Part shown: piece by piece, positions 1-11,980 of the stretch
Layout of the letters: each line of letters begins with the position of its first letter
Numbering within the stretch: the first letter of the stretch is position 1
NCBI GenBank assembly: GCA_034401795.1
Contig: CM067374.1
Span: 98,738,860 to 98,802,859 of the forward strand
Direction of reading: 5' to 3'
From: Chaetoderma sp. LZ-2023a
Taxonomy: Eukaryota; Mollusca; Caudofoveata; Chaetodermatida; Chaetodermatidae
DNA: 64,000 nt
Made by a program: the position numbers and the translations under genes
Notes under the pieces: generated by a model
Seen by the model: the letters and a program-made list of their open reading frames with translations, nothing else
Databases searched by the model: none
Told to the model about the DNA's origin: nothing

Positions 1-1860
1 CGAAATTTTCTGGAACTTTAAAATGCGAAAACAATCAATGAAGCTTGGGGTTGGTGTGGGGACGATATGGTTGTAGGTTTTAACATATGCAACGAGAACT
101 GATTGCTCAATTATTTTGGCAGTCATCGTGGATTTTCAGGAAATTTTCTAGAAATCATTTATAAGGTGTCTTCCTAAACTGCTTGGTTGATTTAAATCAG
201 ATTTGGCCTGATTCAGACCTTCTATTCAGAATTTTGATTGGTCCATTCTTTCGGGGGGCCATCTTGGATTTTCCAAACTTTTTCCAGAAATTCTTTAAAA
301 CTTTAGAACTTCTTGCTTATTGTGGTAGGATCCATAATATCTATTCAGAATTTTAATTGGTCAATTTTTGGAGACGATCTTGGATTTTACGAAGATTTTC
401 CTAAATGCTTTAAAACACTACTTAATCAATGGCCCGATTTAAATGAAACTTGGATGTAGCCATCCTATGGTTGTGGGCTTCAAAAGAGAATTTTGATCGG
501 TTAATTTCTGTGGAAGCCATCTTGGATTTGTTTGAAAAGCCTTTAGAACATACCGTCTAAACTGCTTGGCAGATTTTAAACACATTTGGCTGGAAGGATC
601 CTATGGTGATAGGTTTCAGAACTTCTATTCAGAATTTCAGAATAAGCCACTATTTTGACCAGATTTGACATATGGTTGTAGTACATGTAGGCTGCAGAAC
701 TCTATCAGAATTTTGATTCGTTCACTTTTTCTGCGGCCACCTTGGATTATCCAAAGGTTTTTCAAAAATATTTTCTAGAACCCATTAAAAACGCTACTCA
801 TTAATCAATGGCCTGAATTCATCCAAATTTGGGTGGAACCATCAACATATCAAACAGGAATTTTGTTTAGTCATCAATTTTTGGCTGGTCTTGGATTTTA
901 CAAAAATTATCCGGAAATGTTTTTAAATGTATCTCCTAAACTGCTTGACAGATTTTCATCAAATTTGGCTGGAAGAATCCAATGATTGTAGACTCCAGAA
1001 TGTCTATTCAAAATTTTGGTTGGTCCATTTTCTTTGACGATCATCTTTAATTATCAAAACATTTTCCAAAGGTTGTTTAAGCCATCTAAACCGCTTGGCA
1101 GATTTTAACCAAATTTACCTGGAAGCATCTTTTGGTGGTAGGTTCCAGAACCTTTATTCAGAATTTCGATTGTGTCAATTTTTTTCACCGAACATCTTCA
1201 ATTCTCCACAAATTTTCCACAAATCCTTTAACGTACTATGTCCCAATTTCAACGAAACATGTGTTGAATGATCCTAGTTTAGTAGACATCAACACTTCTG
1301 CCAAAAATTTGGATTATTGAGTTTTTGGCGACCATCTTGGATTTCCACAAATTGTTCAGGAAATCATTTATAATATTACTCCTAAAATGCATGGCCCCAA
1401 TTTGAACTTTTAAAACCTAAATTTCTGTTTCTAACCAGAAGCCCAGAACTGTTGAATTTCTGACAAAAAGGGGCTCTATATATATCTACTTGAAATGGCA
1501 ATGTTCCAGGGAGGGTTTCTCATACAGGTCCTTTTGAGGGTATGCATCTCAAAATGCAATTTGGAACTCCCAAAAGCTGTGGCACTGGATCCCATGGGAC
1601 TGCTAAAAATCTTGCATGATTGTTAAATACTAACTAGTTTTATAGGTTTTTACACAAACATACACACAAAATCTAGCATGGGTCCACCATAATTCCTAGC
1701 TGTGAGCTCATGGTACTCTCTAATTTTTGCTGGATGAGAGAACCTGCATGAGAATCCCAAATTTCCGGTTTGGGGCCCCCAATTTCAGGTTGGTACCCCC
1801 AGAGTTCTGTGAGAAACACTAGTTCCAAGTGAGCGATACAGGCCCCTTGGGCCTCTTGTT
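1..1860 (+). repeat. Degenerate 'CTCACCTGG' family repeat (family F), 5' end outside the window
   Basis: The whole stretch is built of diverged units of roughly 170 bases. The units repeat phrases such as 'gccatcttggatttt', 'gattggtcaatttttgg' and 'ggtaggttccagaacct'. The right end (about 1826-1860, 'gtgagcgatacaggcccc') matches the right ends of the copies at 29294-30509 and 54056-55502, so the left end lies before base 1. Short open frames inside (for example around 1132-1320) are by-products of the repeat. It is a non-coding interspersed element of unknown class. Confidence 0.7.
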
Positions 1861-2160
1861 ATTATATACCATTTTTTAATCTTTTATTCATGATGTGTAT
1901 TTACAATTGTTTTTCGGTTTTTGATTTAGACAGCTTTGTGTGGAATAGTTTAGGCTAATCAAACCACATCATTCAATAGCTGGCTATTGAAATAATTGTT
2001 TACATTGTTTTCATTGGGATCAACTTGTTAAACATTCACAATAAAGTTTTATGGGATAAAGCTTTGTATCGTTTCTTACATATGCCTAATTAGTTTCTGA
2101 GGATTAACTTATGTCAGTCTATTAACAGATTGCATACATTGTATTTTGGTGTGCTTTCAT
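1861..2160. other. AT-rich spacer, nothing recognised
   Basis: I see no coding frame, hairpin or repeat family that I can name in this stretch. It separates the family F repeat from the old LINE copy. Confidence 0.5.
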
Positions 2161-2491
2161 ACAAGACTCGGCATATCCATGGGGTATGGGTAAAGGTAAC
2201 AGCAATGGCGATGCCCTCAGGTGGTGTTAATTCAGTGCTCCTGATCGCTTTGGCACTAACATGACATTCAAGCACATAGGCCCTTACAGAGCAATGTCAC
2301 AGGGGCACAACAGCTATCTTTAGCGAAATTTTTAATTTGAGGGATTAAAAATCAATGCCAAAGGACTAGTCACTACTTCAGCACTGTCGCTCATACATTT
2401 TGTCATATGGTGGCACAGAAACCATACCAGCCAAAGAGGCAATACCAAATTTGACCTACAACCAGATAGGCTCATAACTGACACCACCACC

Positions 2492-2886
2492 CAATGGAGG
2501 AATCCAGTTTTAACTATGCCCCACCCAGCTTTAGCTAAGATCCACTCACACTTTGCACATGTTGGGATCAATCGATCCCTGAACTCGCTGATTAATCAAT
2601 TTCCAGAAAACTATACAGGAATATTTTGAAACAAATTTGACTTGGTGCTGTTGCTTTCATGGGCAGCAATGTTACAGCATCCAGTCAAATTAGTTTCAAA
2701 CTATTCAACAGCATGTTTATTAAATAGTAGACATATAATTCGTACAATAACGCTTAGTCCGTCATCAATTAAGCGTTTGTGACAAACTTGGCCACGTCAT
2801 TCAAGGCTTAATTGAGTATGACATCCTACACGTCACCGACTTGATTATGACATCATGATTGATTGATAAAGTGGAATCCTCCATTG
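2492..2886 (+). mobile_element. Family B MITE inserted in LINE-a
   Basis: Ends are an inverted pair: 'aatggaggaatccagtttta' at left and 'ggaatcctccatt' at right. The centre contains a hairpin of 'ttgacttggtgctgttgc' against 'catccagtcaaattagtttc'. Other copies lie at 12751-13122, 17194-17618, 21088-21442, 25565-28755 (interrupted) and 49206-49550. No coding capacity. Confidence 0.75.
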
Positions 2887-3997
2887 CCATTTACGAAGAC
2901 CCATTGGGGAGCAGATAGAAACCATCAACATCGAGTAAAATCCTAATAACGATTTAGCAGCTTATTCAAATACCTAGAAACATCAAGTTGTCAAGAATAA
3001 CAACAGATCTGGACTCTACTGCAGATCTCTTAGTTGTAAAGCTGTCCAAAAAATAGAAGGCATTAAGGCTCCTCATCTGTTAAAGAGTAAAGATGGTACA
3101 AAACTACATCAAGAACACAATACCATGTACTAAGTTAGACCATTAAATTACTGAAAAAACTTGCCACCCTACAAGCAGACACCTAGATAGATGTAATCAC
3201 AGCCACAAATCATTGTCACAAAATATTTAGGGTGGGCTGGGGTCTCGAGTTGCTGATTCACCACCATCACTTTCTGTGCATTAAGCACTGAAGGCTACTT
3301 CACTGGGACAGACCAGGGAAAGGCAGGTCTGATCAAGGAATGATTTAACTTTCATTTCACGATTCTAGATAATGAGCTATTACATCGGAATACACCCTTC
3401 TGTAGGCGATGCTAGGACACTACAAATGCCAATCGAAGCAATTGAAGTTGAGAAGGCACTTAACTATCTGCCTGCCAGGCCTGGGGTCAGTTAGATTTAA
3501 ATATAACTAGCTACAGTCACAGTTACATTGCACTATGTCAGTTACAGTTACAGTTACATTTGTTGAGCAATGTAACTAGTTACATTTCAGTTACTTTGCA
3601 TAATGTAAGTGAAGTTACGTTTCAGTTACATTAGTTACTTTGACTGATAATTATTATGAAGGACTATGTGAACATCAATGTCATCATAAAAGGTGTAATG
3701 TAGTCAACCAAATTGAGATATATAGTTGAAACAAAATAGCACTATAACCACTGATATAATATACTGACAGAACTGAATCCATTTCAGATATAAAATATAA
3801 AACTTGCTGAAAATTCTTTAATAAATTTGACTGAATTTTGTTGCTGCCATATGCAATAACAAATTTCAATCAACTTGTTTACAAAATAATAAGACACTAG
3901 TTTAATTCTACAGCCTTCATAGATGTACATATATATTTCTTCCTCTAACCTTTTCAACCCAGACATGCCATATAACAAACATTAATCTTATTGTAAG

Positions 3998-4095
3998 AAA
4001 TAATTGGTTGAATGTTTTGAAACAAATTTGACTGAAAGCTTTGCTACCATAGGTATCAACATTTTTCAGTGAAATCAGTTTCAAAGTGTTCAACA
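3998..4095. repeat. Family C hairpin
   Basis: Imperfect palindrome: 'ttggttgaatgttttgaaac' on the left arm is mirrored by 'tcagtttcaaagtgttcaac' on the right, around a short centre near 4045. It is the same core found inside family B MITEs. Confidence 0.6.
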
Positions 4096-4409
4096 GATTC
4101 CTTAGAGCATTGACTTTCTATGATAAGATAATCTGCTATAGCTAAACACTCAGAGCAGCAATTTCAGACAGGCCATAAGCTGGTACTCATGGAGCAAAAA
4201 CAGGCCACTTACCATGGATTAGGCTTCGTAATCGGACCAAGGGTATTGGATAATGTCATTAGTTTTGGATACGTCAGTGATCGCGTTGCATTTATCGACC
4301 TGGCTATACCAACGCGAAAGCGTAACCGCCACTATGTGTCGCATAATCAATGCATATTGGCCAACTACCGAAAGGGCTAAAGAGAATCCAGTTATATTAG
4401 ATTCCTTCT

Positions 4410-4817
4410 ATGCAGAACTGCAGAACTGAGCTATGCAGTACTATCCCAGCTAGATGGCAACTGTTCATGTGTGGCGATTTCAACTCCAAGCTGGGTAAAT
4501 TCGGAATTGCGGACAAAGGTTCAGGACTTGGCTCATGCATGGGATCGTATGGAGAGGGCACACACAACAGCAATGGAGATGCACTGGTGGCATTTCTTAG
4601 TTCTAGTGGCCTATTTGCCACAAATACAGCTTTCAAACACCCATGCTGCCACCGGACAACATGGACTGGACACATTGCTGATCGCAAAGCCCCAAAAGGT
4701 TCTAAGGCTACAAAAGCTGTCTTCAACCTTTCATACTATGCAAGACAGCAGCAAAACCCCTACATCGGGATGCTCATTCCTATGGAGGCACAGGCCTCAA
4801 TTCTGACCATAAGCTAG
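4410..4817 (+). pseudogene. LINE-b apurinic-like endonuclease fragment
   Basis: The frame contains 'MCGDFNSKLGK', the GDFN motif of the exonuclease-endonuclease-phosphatase fold used by LINEs to nick target DNA, followed by 'NSNGDAL' and 'FATNTAFKH'. The N-terminal part of the same domain sits upstream in other frames (4189-4380, with 'ISFGYVSDRVAFIDLAIPTR', and then about 4335-4410). The endonuclease is therefore split over at least two frames. No intact catalytic protein can be made. The same segment is present in LINE-a at about 2190-2330. Confidence 0.75.
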
Positions 4818-5429
4818 TCATTACATGCCTCCATATGAATCAGCTCTGCCTAATGTATAAACGCCATACCAGGCAAGAGGGTAGAGTCACCTACAAATTA
4901 CCCAAACTCATCAGCGACATTGACACTCAAATGTCATACAAAAAGGCCCTCGGGGAGTATATAGCTAACGTTGATGTCAGCTCCGATCCAAACGAAGCCC
5001 TAACCAATATACTGATATCTATGGAGTAATCAGCTACTAGCACCATAGGTGTTCTAAAAACAACATAACTAGGTATACTGATAACTCTCATAGTAAAACT
5101 GTCAGCAGAACAGAAAGCGTTACATCTGCGCATCTATCAAAGTGGCCAAAGTGAAGATCGCACCAAACTACGCCAGGAACGCAATAACATTCTGCGCCAC
5201 ATTAGCGAATGCTTAAAAGATCTTGCTATCCAACAAGCAGACGCCCTAGCAGATGAAATCACTGCCACGGATGACTGCCACAAAATGTTTCGGGCAGCCC
5301 GAGCCCTGAGAGTTGCTGACTACACACCACCATTAACTGTACACAACTCTGAAAGACACTTTATCGGGCAAAGCCGAGGCAATTCGAGAATAGTTCAAGG
5401 AACAGTTCACTGACCACGATGATGATCCC

Positions 5430-6246
5430 TTGCACCCATTCTCAGGCGACCCCAAGCCATTACTAACACCAATTAATACAGCAGAGGTTGAGAAGTCACT
5501 TAAATCCCTGATAAATGGACGTGCATCTGGACCTGATGGCATGAGCAATGAACTATTCAAATATGCAAGTGACATTATCTTAAAACCGATCACGCACATA
5601 ATCAATTCAGCTTTTATGCACCATCTTCCCATCGACGCAGTAGGCCAAGGCATCCTTATCGCGCTACCCAATCCCAAGAAGCCAACTGACCCCCCACCCC
5701 CCAGCCAGTCTGCGGCCCATTGTGCTCATTAACAGCATACAGAAAATCCTATCCAATGTTACTCTATGCCGCATTCGAGACCAGACTGACGACTTCACCG
5801 GATCATGTCAAAGTGGCTTCAAACGTGGACGCAGCTGCGCAGACATTGTATGGGCTCAACGCATGCTTGTGTCCAAACACTGGGATTTCCACAAAATGGG
5901 CATTGACATGTCACGAGCCTTCGGCATAATTAAACGCTCAAAGATCCTAGATGTACTACGCCAGGCCAGTTGCAATGAAGATGAGCTACGACTAGTGAGA
6001 CTACTGCTTGCAGACACCAAGCTAAGAGTACGAGTCAAGTCAGTGACATCTGTAGAGTTTGAGACATCAATCGGCTCCCCACAGGGAGATGGTCTATCTC
6101 CTGTGCTCTTCACCTGTTACCTGGCTGCTGCATTGAAATTCATGCGGGAAAACTCCACAGGACCAACCCACCCCCCGAACCCCGGTGTCAATACTGGGCA
6201 TGCTGCTGGAGATGGAATATGCCGACGATGTGGACTTTATAGATGA
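5430..6246 (+). pseudogene. LINE-b reverse transcriptase, frame-shifted
   Basis: Two overlapping frames make up the reverse transcriptase. The first (5430-5732) has 'GRASGPDGMSNELFKYA', the usual start of the fingers domain. The second (5722-6246) has 'CQSGFKRGRSCADIVWAQRM', 'IGIDMSRAFGII' (motif A, with the second Asp of the usual AFD replaced by Gly) and 'IGSPQGDGLSPVLFTCYLAA' (motif B). Motif C, 'EYADDVDFID', follows near 6212-6245 in a third frame. The order and spacing fit LINE reverse transcriptases. The frame changes show it is dead. Confidence 0.85.
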
Positions 6247-6299
6247 GGAAAAGAACCCCCTTGACGAACTTCTCCCAATAGCTGCAAGCAAACTAAAAA

Positions 6300-7007
6300 T
6301 TGAGAATCTCTATGAATGAATCCAAAACAGAGTTCACCCACATATATCTAGCTACAAAGCATGAAACTAAAGAAAATGGCGATCCACTCCATGGCGGCAA
6401 ACCATGGAGGAAAAGTAAAATCCTGGGCTCACTGCTTTACAGTACTGCTGACATTGCTGCATGCTGCATCATGGGGAACATAGCTTTCCAGTCCTTCTGG
6501 AAGCTATGGATTCGTAGATCAGAGATGCCCTTGGTAAAAAGACTACATTTATACAATACAACCTGCGTATCCTTGATGCTGTATAACTGTAACAGCTGGG
6601 TAGCTCCAAAGGCAGCTCTAGACAAGCTTGATGCCTGCGACCGCAAACACCTATGCACCATCACTGGGCACCAATGGCCAGAGAGAATAATTTCCAAAGA
6701 TGCACTATACAAGATGTGTAATATGCCGCTGCTGTCTGTAAAAGTCGCCCAGCAAAGATGGTCCATGTTCGGCCATGTGCTAAGGATGCCAGAAGACATA
6801 CCAGCACAGAGAGCCTTGGAATTCGCCCTACTCGGAGCCAGCAAATACAGAGCCAGGAGAAGATGTCATTGCATATATCTGCTAAGCGTGCTACGAGGTG
6901 ACCTCAAGAAAGCAGGATTAGGTACACTCAAGTCAAGAATGGACCTGAGGAAGCTAAGGATTTTGGCTGAGGACAAGACACAGTGGGCAAAAGCGAAGAA
7001 GGACTGA
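6300..7007 (+). pseudogene. LINE-b ORF2 C-terminal region
   Basis: The 235-residue frame contains 'LHLYNTTCVSLMLYNCNSW', 'CDRKHLCTITGHQWPE' and 'QQRWSMFGHVLRMPED'. This thumb/C-terminal signature is common to many animal LINEs, where it follows the YADD motif. It is open to a stop at 7007. The 3' untranslated tail 'gattgcagctgtatgatgt' follows and is shared with LINE-a near 9490. Confidence 0.8.
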
Positions 7008-7422
7008 TTGCAGCTGTATGATGTTTCTACTACTACAGCCGCAGAATACAGTAATCATACATACATACATAATCCGCCATCTACCATGGGACAATAACAG
7101 TTTCCGGTGAAATTAACTTCAAAATGTCCATCAGCTTTGATTTCAAATAGGAATTTAAACGTTTTGAAAATAATTTTATTACATTCATTAGTTGCAATGG
7201 TAGATTGATTGTTGATGGCTTGACTTTTATCAATGACATTGTCCTTTGATCTTTATCACCACACCTATGTGAATTGAATTTTGCTTGAGTATAATTGCTG
7301 AGCAATGATGTACTAAGCTGGCCTAATCAATAGTATATAAAGAAAAGAACATGACATGCTGTTAATGCATACTGCGGCAGATTTTAACTTTCTTTACAAT
7401 TCAACATTTGGTTTTTTAATCC

Positions 7423-7990
7423 TTTTAACTCTAACACTAAAGCTGGACAAAACAGCTTTTGCAGTGGTTTTGAGAAATTACCATTTTCAGACAAATATAA
7501 GATGTCTTTGAAAATTTACCACTGGAATGACTGGCTCAATAACCAAGCCAGTCATTTCACTGGCAAATTAAAAATAATAATCTCATGGTCAGCAAATTGA
7601 CATTTTCTATGAGAAAGCCAAAGTTTTCTTCAACATATTTAATCTTTAAAATGTAACAGTTAATTCTTTAATGATTTAATACACACCCTGTTTCTAAGCC
7701 ACACTGTAGGTTAGTGTAAAAGCTGTATAAGATTTTGATTTTAAAAGGTTGGTGTTGCCTGATGTAGCAATAACATTCATATTATCATTGCTAAAATATC
7801 ACATATACAGATATGGAGTGGGTTAACCCTTTAATGGTCAAGAAATGTCTATTTTGTAGGCTACAAGATTTATGTTTGAAAATTTACCACTGGAATGACT
7901 GCCCCAATAATCAAGCCATTCATTCCAATGGCAATTTTCTAAAATAAATATCACTGATCCTTAGAAATAAAGTTGTTGCCCATGGCATCA
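7423..7990. repeat. Two family D hairpin MITEs and half of a family C hairpin
   Basis: 7423-7665 and 7824-7965 each hold the family D hairpin. The left arm is 'ccactggaatgactggctc' and the right arm 'agccagtcattt(c)cactgg' around a short centre. The second starts 'ttaaccctttaatggtcaag', the usual family D end. Bases 7970-8035 resemble the right half of a family C hairpin. Confidence 0.65.
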
Positions 7991-9555
7991 ACATCTAGTC
8001 AAATTAGCATTAATGTATTCAACAGCTTACCTAAATGATTAAATTGAAATTGATATATTGGAGTGTCACATGTATAACAGTAGCTTGCAGCAAATTAAGA
8101 AAATTCTAATAAATTTGGTAAAAAGGTTTGAAATGTAACTGAAAGTAACTGAAATTTCAGCTACTTCTGCAATGTAACTGGTTACATTTCAGTTACAGTA
8201 ACTAAAAAAATTCTTCAGTTACAAGTTACTTCAGTTACATGAAAAATGTAACTAAGTTACAGTTACAAGTTACTGTTACCCCAGCCCTGCTGTCTGCTGA
8301 ATTTCTGCAGAATATATTTTTCATGGGGTTTAACTCCGGATTTGCTGAACATTATAAAAACAATTTGACTGAAAGTTGTTTGTTGCTAGCCCATCAACAA
8401 CTTTCGGTCAAATTGTTTTCAAAATATTCTGCAGGTCCGGCGTTAATGCCCATTGTTTGGTGAGGTGGCTTGCAGCAGGCAGACAGTTAAAAGACCCTGA
8501 ACAATAAACCTAGATCTGGACTTGACAGCTTCAGTAATGGGGTATGCAGGTGACAGTATCTCCAAACCAATCACAAACATGATAAATTCTGCCTCATGCA
8601 ACAGTTCTCCCTATCAACACTGTTGGGCAAGGTATTCTTATTGTGCTATAGAAACCAAAGAGGCTAACCAGACCACCAGCAAACATGCAGCCTATCATGG
8701 TCCTCAACTGCATCCAAAAGATCTTGTCCAATGTGAATTTCTGCCGCATCAGATAAAAGATTGACAGTTTCACTGGAGCCTACCAGACACGTCTGCGCCT
8801 TCGACTGTATTAAAGCTCCTTGACATACTGCATCAGGCTGGATGTAATGACGATGAGCTATGATTAATAAGACTGCAATTTGCAGATGCCAAGCTGCAAG
8901 TACAAGTAAAAACTGTGTATTCTGTAACGGTCGAGACTGCTAAATTGTTCTTCACATGGAGAATGCACTCTCCAATGCTGTTTACATGCTACCTTGCCAC
9001 AAGCCTGCAATCCATCCGGAAACACTCCACAAGACCAAACTCCCTAGTATCTACACGGCTTCCCACTAGAGACGGTGTACACAAATGATGTAGACCTGAT
9101 AGACGAGGAAAAGAAACCTCTTACGGACTTCCCGAAAGCTGCAGAACAACTCAAGATTCATGAATGAGGATCTCTTCATGAACGAAGCTGCGACCGAATT
9201 GACCAATGTACACCTTTAAGCAAGAAGCAAAGTCAACGATAAAGGTATCACAGTAAATCAGATTGTGCAATACAGTCCCACTGTCAGTCAAAGTGGGCTA
9301 CCATATATGGTCTAGACTTGGCCATGTTTTGCGAATGTCACTAGTCTTCACTCACAGAAGAGGCCACTGCACAAATCGGTTAAATGTGCTATGTATCAAT
9401 CTAAAGGAAGCAGGACTGGGTACACTGCGGATGTAGAAAATGCGGGAGTTAAGGGACTTTGGCGAAGGAGAGGAGTGACCAAAGAAGGACTGATTACAGC
9501 TGTAGGATGTTTTCAAACTACTGCAGCCATAGAATATAGTACATGTATTTGCAAG

Positions 9556-10393
9556 TTGCTGATTTCTGATCAATAATTAGACTGATCTGCTTTAAATCAA
9601 ATTCAGAAGATATAACTACTTTTTTTTTTGTCTCAGCTTCTGTAACATTAAGTAGTATTTCTACTCCCCTTGACAGGATGTCAGTTCATCAAATGTAACT
9701 ACCATTATGATAGTTTTTACACTGGTACCCATTTAGACTCCTTGGTAGAGTGAGACAATGAGGAGGGAAGGTGATTGGCCAAGTTTCCAATGTATTTAAG
9801 ATAGAGGCCATTAAGTTCAAATTCTATCAATTTTAATTGATATTTGGTGGAAGTGTAATGACCATTGAAATATTTAAAATTTGGTATTATGACTTTCTAT
9901 CCAATAACTTATATCAAACTGTTCTGAATTTAAGCCAAAGTTGACTATTATTGTAATGTTTACAGTACAGTAAAACATATACCTTTAAAAACAGGCAAAA
10001 CAGATGGTTGTCACAATATGGTGGTTATTTAAGGTGTGTTATCTTGCAACCACCATATTGCAGTGTTGCTCCTAAAACAAGTGCCCATTATTTGTCTTCA
10101 GTGGACTGCTTATTCCAGATACACAAACATTATAACCCCTCTGCATGTACATACCTCATGCTTATCACTACTCGGCTTGCACACGTGCACAGGTAATGGT
10201 TCAATAATTAACTGCATTCCTATCAAATTTGTTATGGCTCAGGAAAAAATTCGCTATTTGGTGTTAGGACTCACTAAAATACCTGTGATATATAATATGA
10301 ATATTACGTAGAATTTTTATCGTATATTGCTAGAACTGAGAAATTATTTCCAAAATAAGACTAAAACAGTGCTGCATTTTATGTTTCTTGCAG
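9556..10393. other. Intergenic or intronic sequence before exon 1
   Basis: I see no coding frame or named repeat family here. The last 30 bases provide the acceptor of the next exon: a T-rich tract ending 'tttatgtttcttgcag' at 10393. Confidence 0.5.
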
Positions 10394-10800
10394 CCGAAGC
10401 AGATTTTGGAATCAATGTTGGACAACTGTTTTCTCTTGTCAACCCGTATGGCGAGTACACAGGTGGCAGTACCTTTGAGATGGGACATTTAGATGAGGAC
10501 AGACTTGGTTCATCTTCCTTAGCTCCTCTTATGTCAAGACGACAGCATATCATGGCAAATCGTGCAAGAATGTCAACTTCCCATTCAACACCAGGCTCAA
10601 GGAAAGAAATAGATTTAAAGCAACAATATAAGGCAGATTGGCAAAGATTGAAGATGCAACGCGTAATGAATAAGGAGTTTGATGAGTCATTTAAAGCGAA
10701 ACAACGAGAACGCAAGCGAAGAAGCTTGCAAAGAAAACGTGAACTGAAAATGGCTGCTAAGATGCAGATAAATTTACAAGATCAGTTAAAAAAAGAGTAA
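10394..10800 (+). CDS. Terminal exon 1 of a repeated basic-motif exon family
   Basis: Product unknown. The exon opens after a T-rich acceptor ending in AG at 10393. Two bases (cc) complete a codon begun in an upstream exon, followed by 134 residues and a TAA stop. An N-terminal segment reads 'LFSLVNPYGEYTGGST', which aligns with the start of exons 2 and 3. The C-terminus (10672-10725) is 'KEFDESFKAKQRERKRRS' followed by more basic residues, probably a helical nuclear-localisation or DNA-contacting segment. No initiator upstream is needed: the frame is open across the acceptor but the region before it is non-coding in character. I read it as an alternative last exon of a gene starting left of the window. 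A stand-alone two-exon gene is the alternative. Confidence 0.75.
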
Positions 10801-11340
10801 CATTGCAGTTTGCTGAATTTTCTTATAACTTATTCTTCCATAGATTTGTCTGTCAGAAAATAGCTGTGTGTGTTTGTGCCTGTATATCTTGTTGATCGTT
10901 TGGATCTACAGATTATACCTGTTAATTTATGTGGCTGAGCTTTCTCAGTACATTACCTTATCTGACTTTCAATTCATAAACCTAAATACCAAGTGTATAA
11001 TAATAAGATTTGCTAATTAGTGAAAATTGGTGAATTGTATCTAAAGTATTTCTATCACATGCAATGGAATTTAAATCTGTAGCGATCGTAATTCGTGATA
11101 GCGGGCCGTAGTGCTACGCTTAATTGAGTCGTGATGTAGGAATTCCCAAAAGTGACCTTGGCAAGACAATCCGCTGAATGGCATCTGCCGGTGTCATCAC
11201 TAAGCAGCAAGAGGTCATGTAGATTTGAATGCATGAACTCATTTTCAGTGATTGCTGCCATATTATCCCACCGTCCTCTCGCATACCTGCCATTTGCCTA
11301 CATGTCCTCACACCTTTACTTAGCCATATCCTTTAATCCA
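10801..11340. other. 3' flank of exon 1
   Basis: Probable 3' untranslated region followed by spacer. I see no canonical AATAAA in it. Reading frames on both strands around 11055-11311 show no family resemblance and overlap each other. Confidence 0.4.
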
Positions 11341-11549
11341 CTTAACCCTTCCCACTCTGGTGTCAATATTCTATGTTTTACTGTGTCAACAGCGAAGAAA
11401 CTGGTGTACATTTTTCAACAATTTTGGTGGATGATGTTGCTGTCTATGACAGCAACATCTTCCACCAAATTTGTTGAAAAATGAACACCAGTTTATTTTA
11501 AAATTTAATTTTAAAGTTAAAAGTTTTGGCATCAGAGTGGTAAGGGTTA
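11341..11549. mobile_element. Family E hairpin MITE
   Basis: Ends are 'ttaacccttcccactctgg' and 'cagagtggtaagggttaa', inverted and flanked by TTAA. The centre is a hairpin: 'tggatgatgttgctgtc' pairs with 'gacagcaacatcttcca'. Copies also at 15325-15512 and 45786-45997. No coding capacity. Confidence 0.8.
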
Positions 11550-11737
11550 AATGTTCACGATTGGCCATGAAAATAAAAGTATTTGCTTATTGTATGTCTA
11601 TTTGCAGGCCAAGAGAAGGCTATTTGTGAAAGTTTGCCCCTAGAATGACTGGCTCGATTACCGATCCGGTCATTCTATTTGGGAAATTTTCAAACAAACA
11701 GAAGCAGTTCCTGGCCGACTTGACCATTAATGTCTTA
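11544..11737. repeat. Family D hairpin MITE
   Basis: Contains 'tagaatgactggctcgatta' mirrored by 'ccgatccggtcattcta', between a left half with 'tgtctatttgcaggccaag' and a right end 'cttgaccattaatg'. Confidence 0.6.
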
Positions 11738-11889
11738 ATAACCTTAAATTTAATAATTATTCATGACCTCAGGTCAGGCAAGTTCTATTAATGAAATGGC
11801 TCGATACATGTAGGAAATAAAGAATCATCATGGAAAATTCATCCTTTCAAACTGGCAGACCAGACATGACAAATTCTTTATGCCATCAC

Positions 11890-11980
11890 AAATATTTGGT
11901 TGAATATTTTGAAATTAACTTGACTGCAAGCTCAGCATCTTGCAATTAACTTAGTTTCAAAACTGAATTTCAACAGCTAT
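11890..11980. repeat. Family C hairpin (decayed)
   Basis: 'ttgaatattttgaaattaac' at left is mirrored by 'ttaacttagtttcaaaac' at right, with a shortened centre. Confidence 0.55.

Larger units (their letters stand above)
4130..7075 (+). mobile_element. Younger APE-type LINE (LINE-b), disrupted
   Basis: This is a non-LTR retrotransposon lying within the hAT-like element. Reading across frames gives the endonuclease (4140-4810), a linker (4835-5330), reverse transcriptase (5333-6290) and the C-terminal region (6300-7007). The 3' end carries a short catacatacata run at about 7057-7072. The endonuclease and reverse transcriptase frames are broken by several frameshifts and stops, so it is not active. 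Compared with LINE-a it is far better preserved, so it inserted later. I do not assign a clade beyond 'APE-type'. Confidence 0.85.
3476..8289 (+). mobile_element. hAT-like non-autonomous element, 4.8 kb, nested in the TTAA MITE
   Basis: The termini are inverted: CAGGCCTGGGGT at left and ACCCCAGCCCTG at right. They are followed inward by 'gttacagttacattt'-type subterminal repeats on both sides (3510-3640 and 8130-8280). The flanks show an 8-base duplication with one mismatch, ctgcctgc (3468-3475) and ctgtctgc (8290-8297). The empty site is seen in the related MITE at 45173. An 8-base duplication and CAG...CTG ends fit the hAT superfamily. No transposase remains. The interior holds a younger LINE (4130-7075) and several hairpin MITEs. 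Confidence 0.75.
3460..8490 (+). mobile_element. TTAA-flanked MITE (family A), itself interrupted by a 4.8-kb element
   Basis: Left end 'TTAACTATCTGCCTGC' (3460-3475) and right end 'GCAGGCAGACAGTTAA' (8475-8490) are inverted repeats. Each carries TTAA, as expected for a piggyBac-type target duplication. The flanking LINE reads through cleanly if the element is removed ('ggcactta' followed by 'aagaccctgaacaataaacc', matching the younger LINE around 5499-5530). Its own sequence is only about 210 bases (3460-3475 plus 8298-8490). The remainder is the insertion at 3476-8289. Related copies lie at 45173-45355 and 25330-25540. Confidence 0.75.
2163..9555 (+). mobile_element. Old, 5'-truncated LINE copy (LINE-a), split by later insertions
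   Basis: This is a decayed APE-type non-LTR retrotransposon of the same family as the younger copy at 4130-7075. It begins inside the endonuclease: the bases near 2200 translate to 'NSNGDAL' and, further on, 'NMTFKH', matching the endonuclease of the younger copy. It continues through the linker (2331-2491, 2887-3459) to the reverse transcriptase start near 3440 ('EVEKAL'). It is then interrupted from 3460 to 8490. It resumes at 8491 with reverse transcriptase similarity and ends near 9555 with the same 3' tail as the younger copy ('gaaggactgattacagctgt'). Many stops and frameshifts are present. A family B MITE (2492-2886) and a TTAA-type MITE (3460-8490) lie inside it. Confidence 0.75.

Noticed and set aside
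1132-1320. Small gene in the first kilobase
   Set aside because: It is inside the tandem family F units and has no conserved relatives in the other copies.
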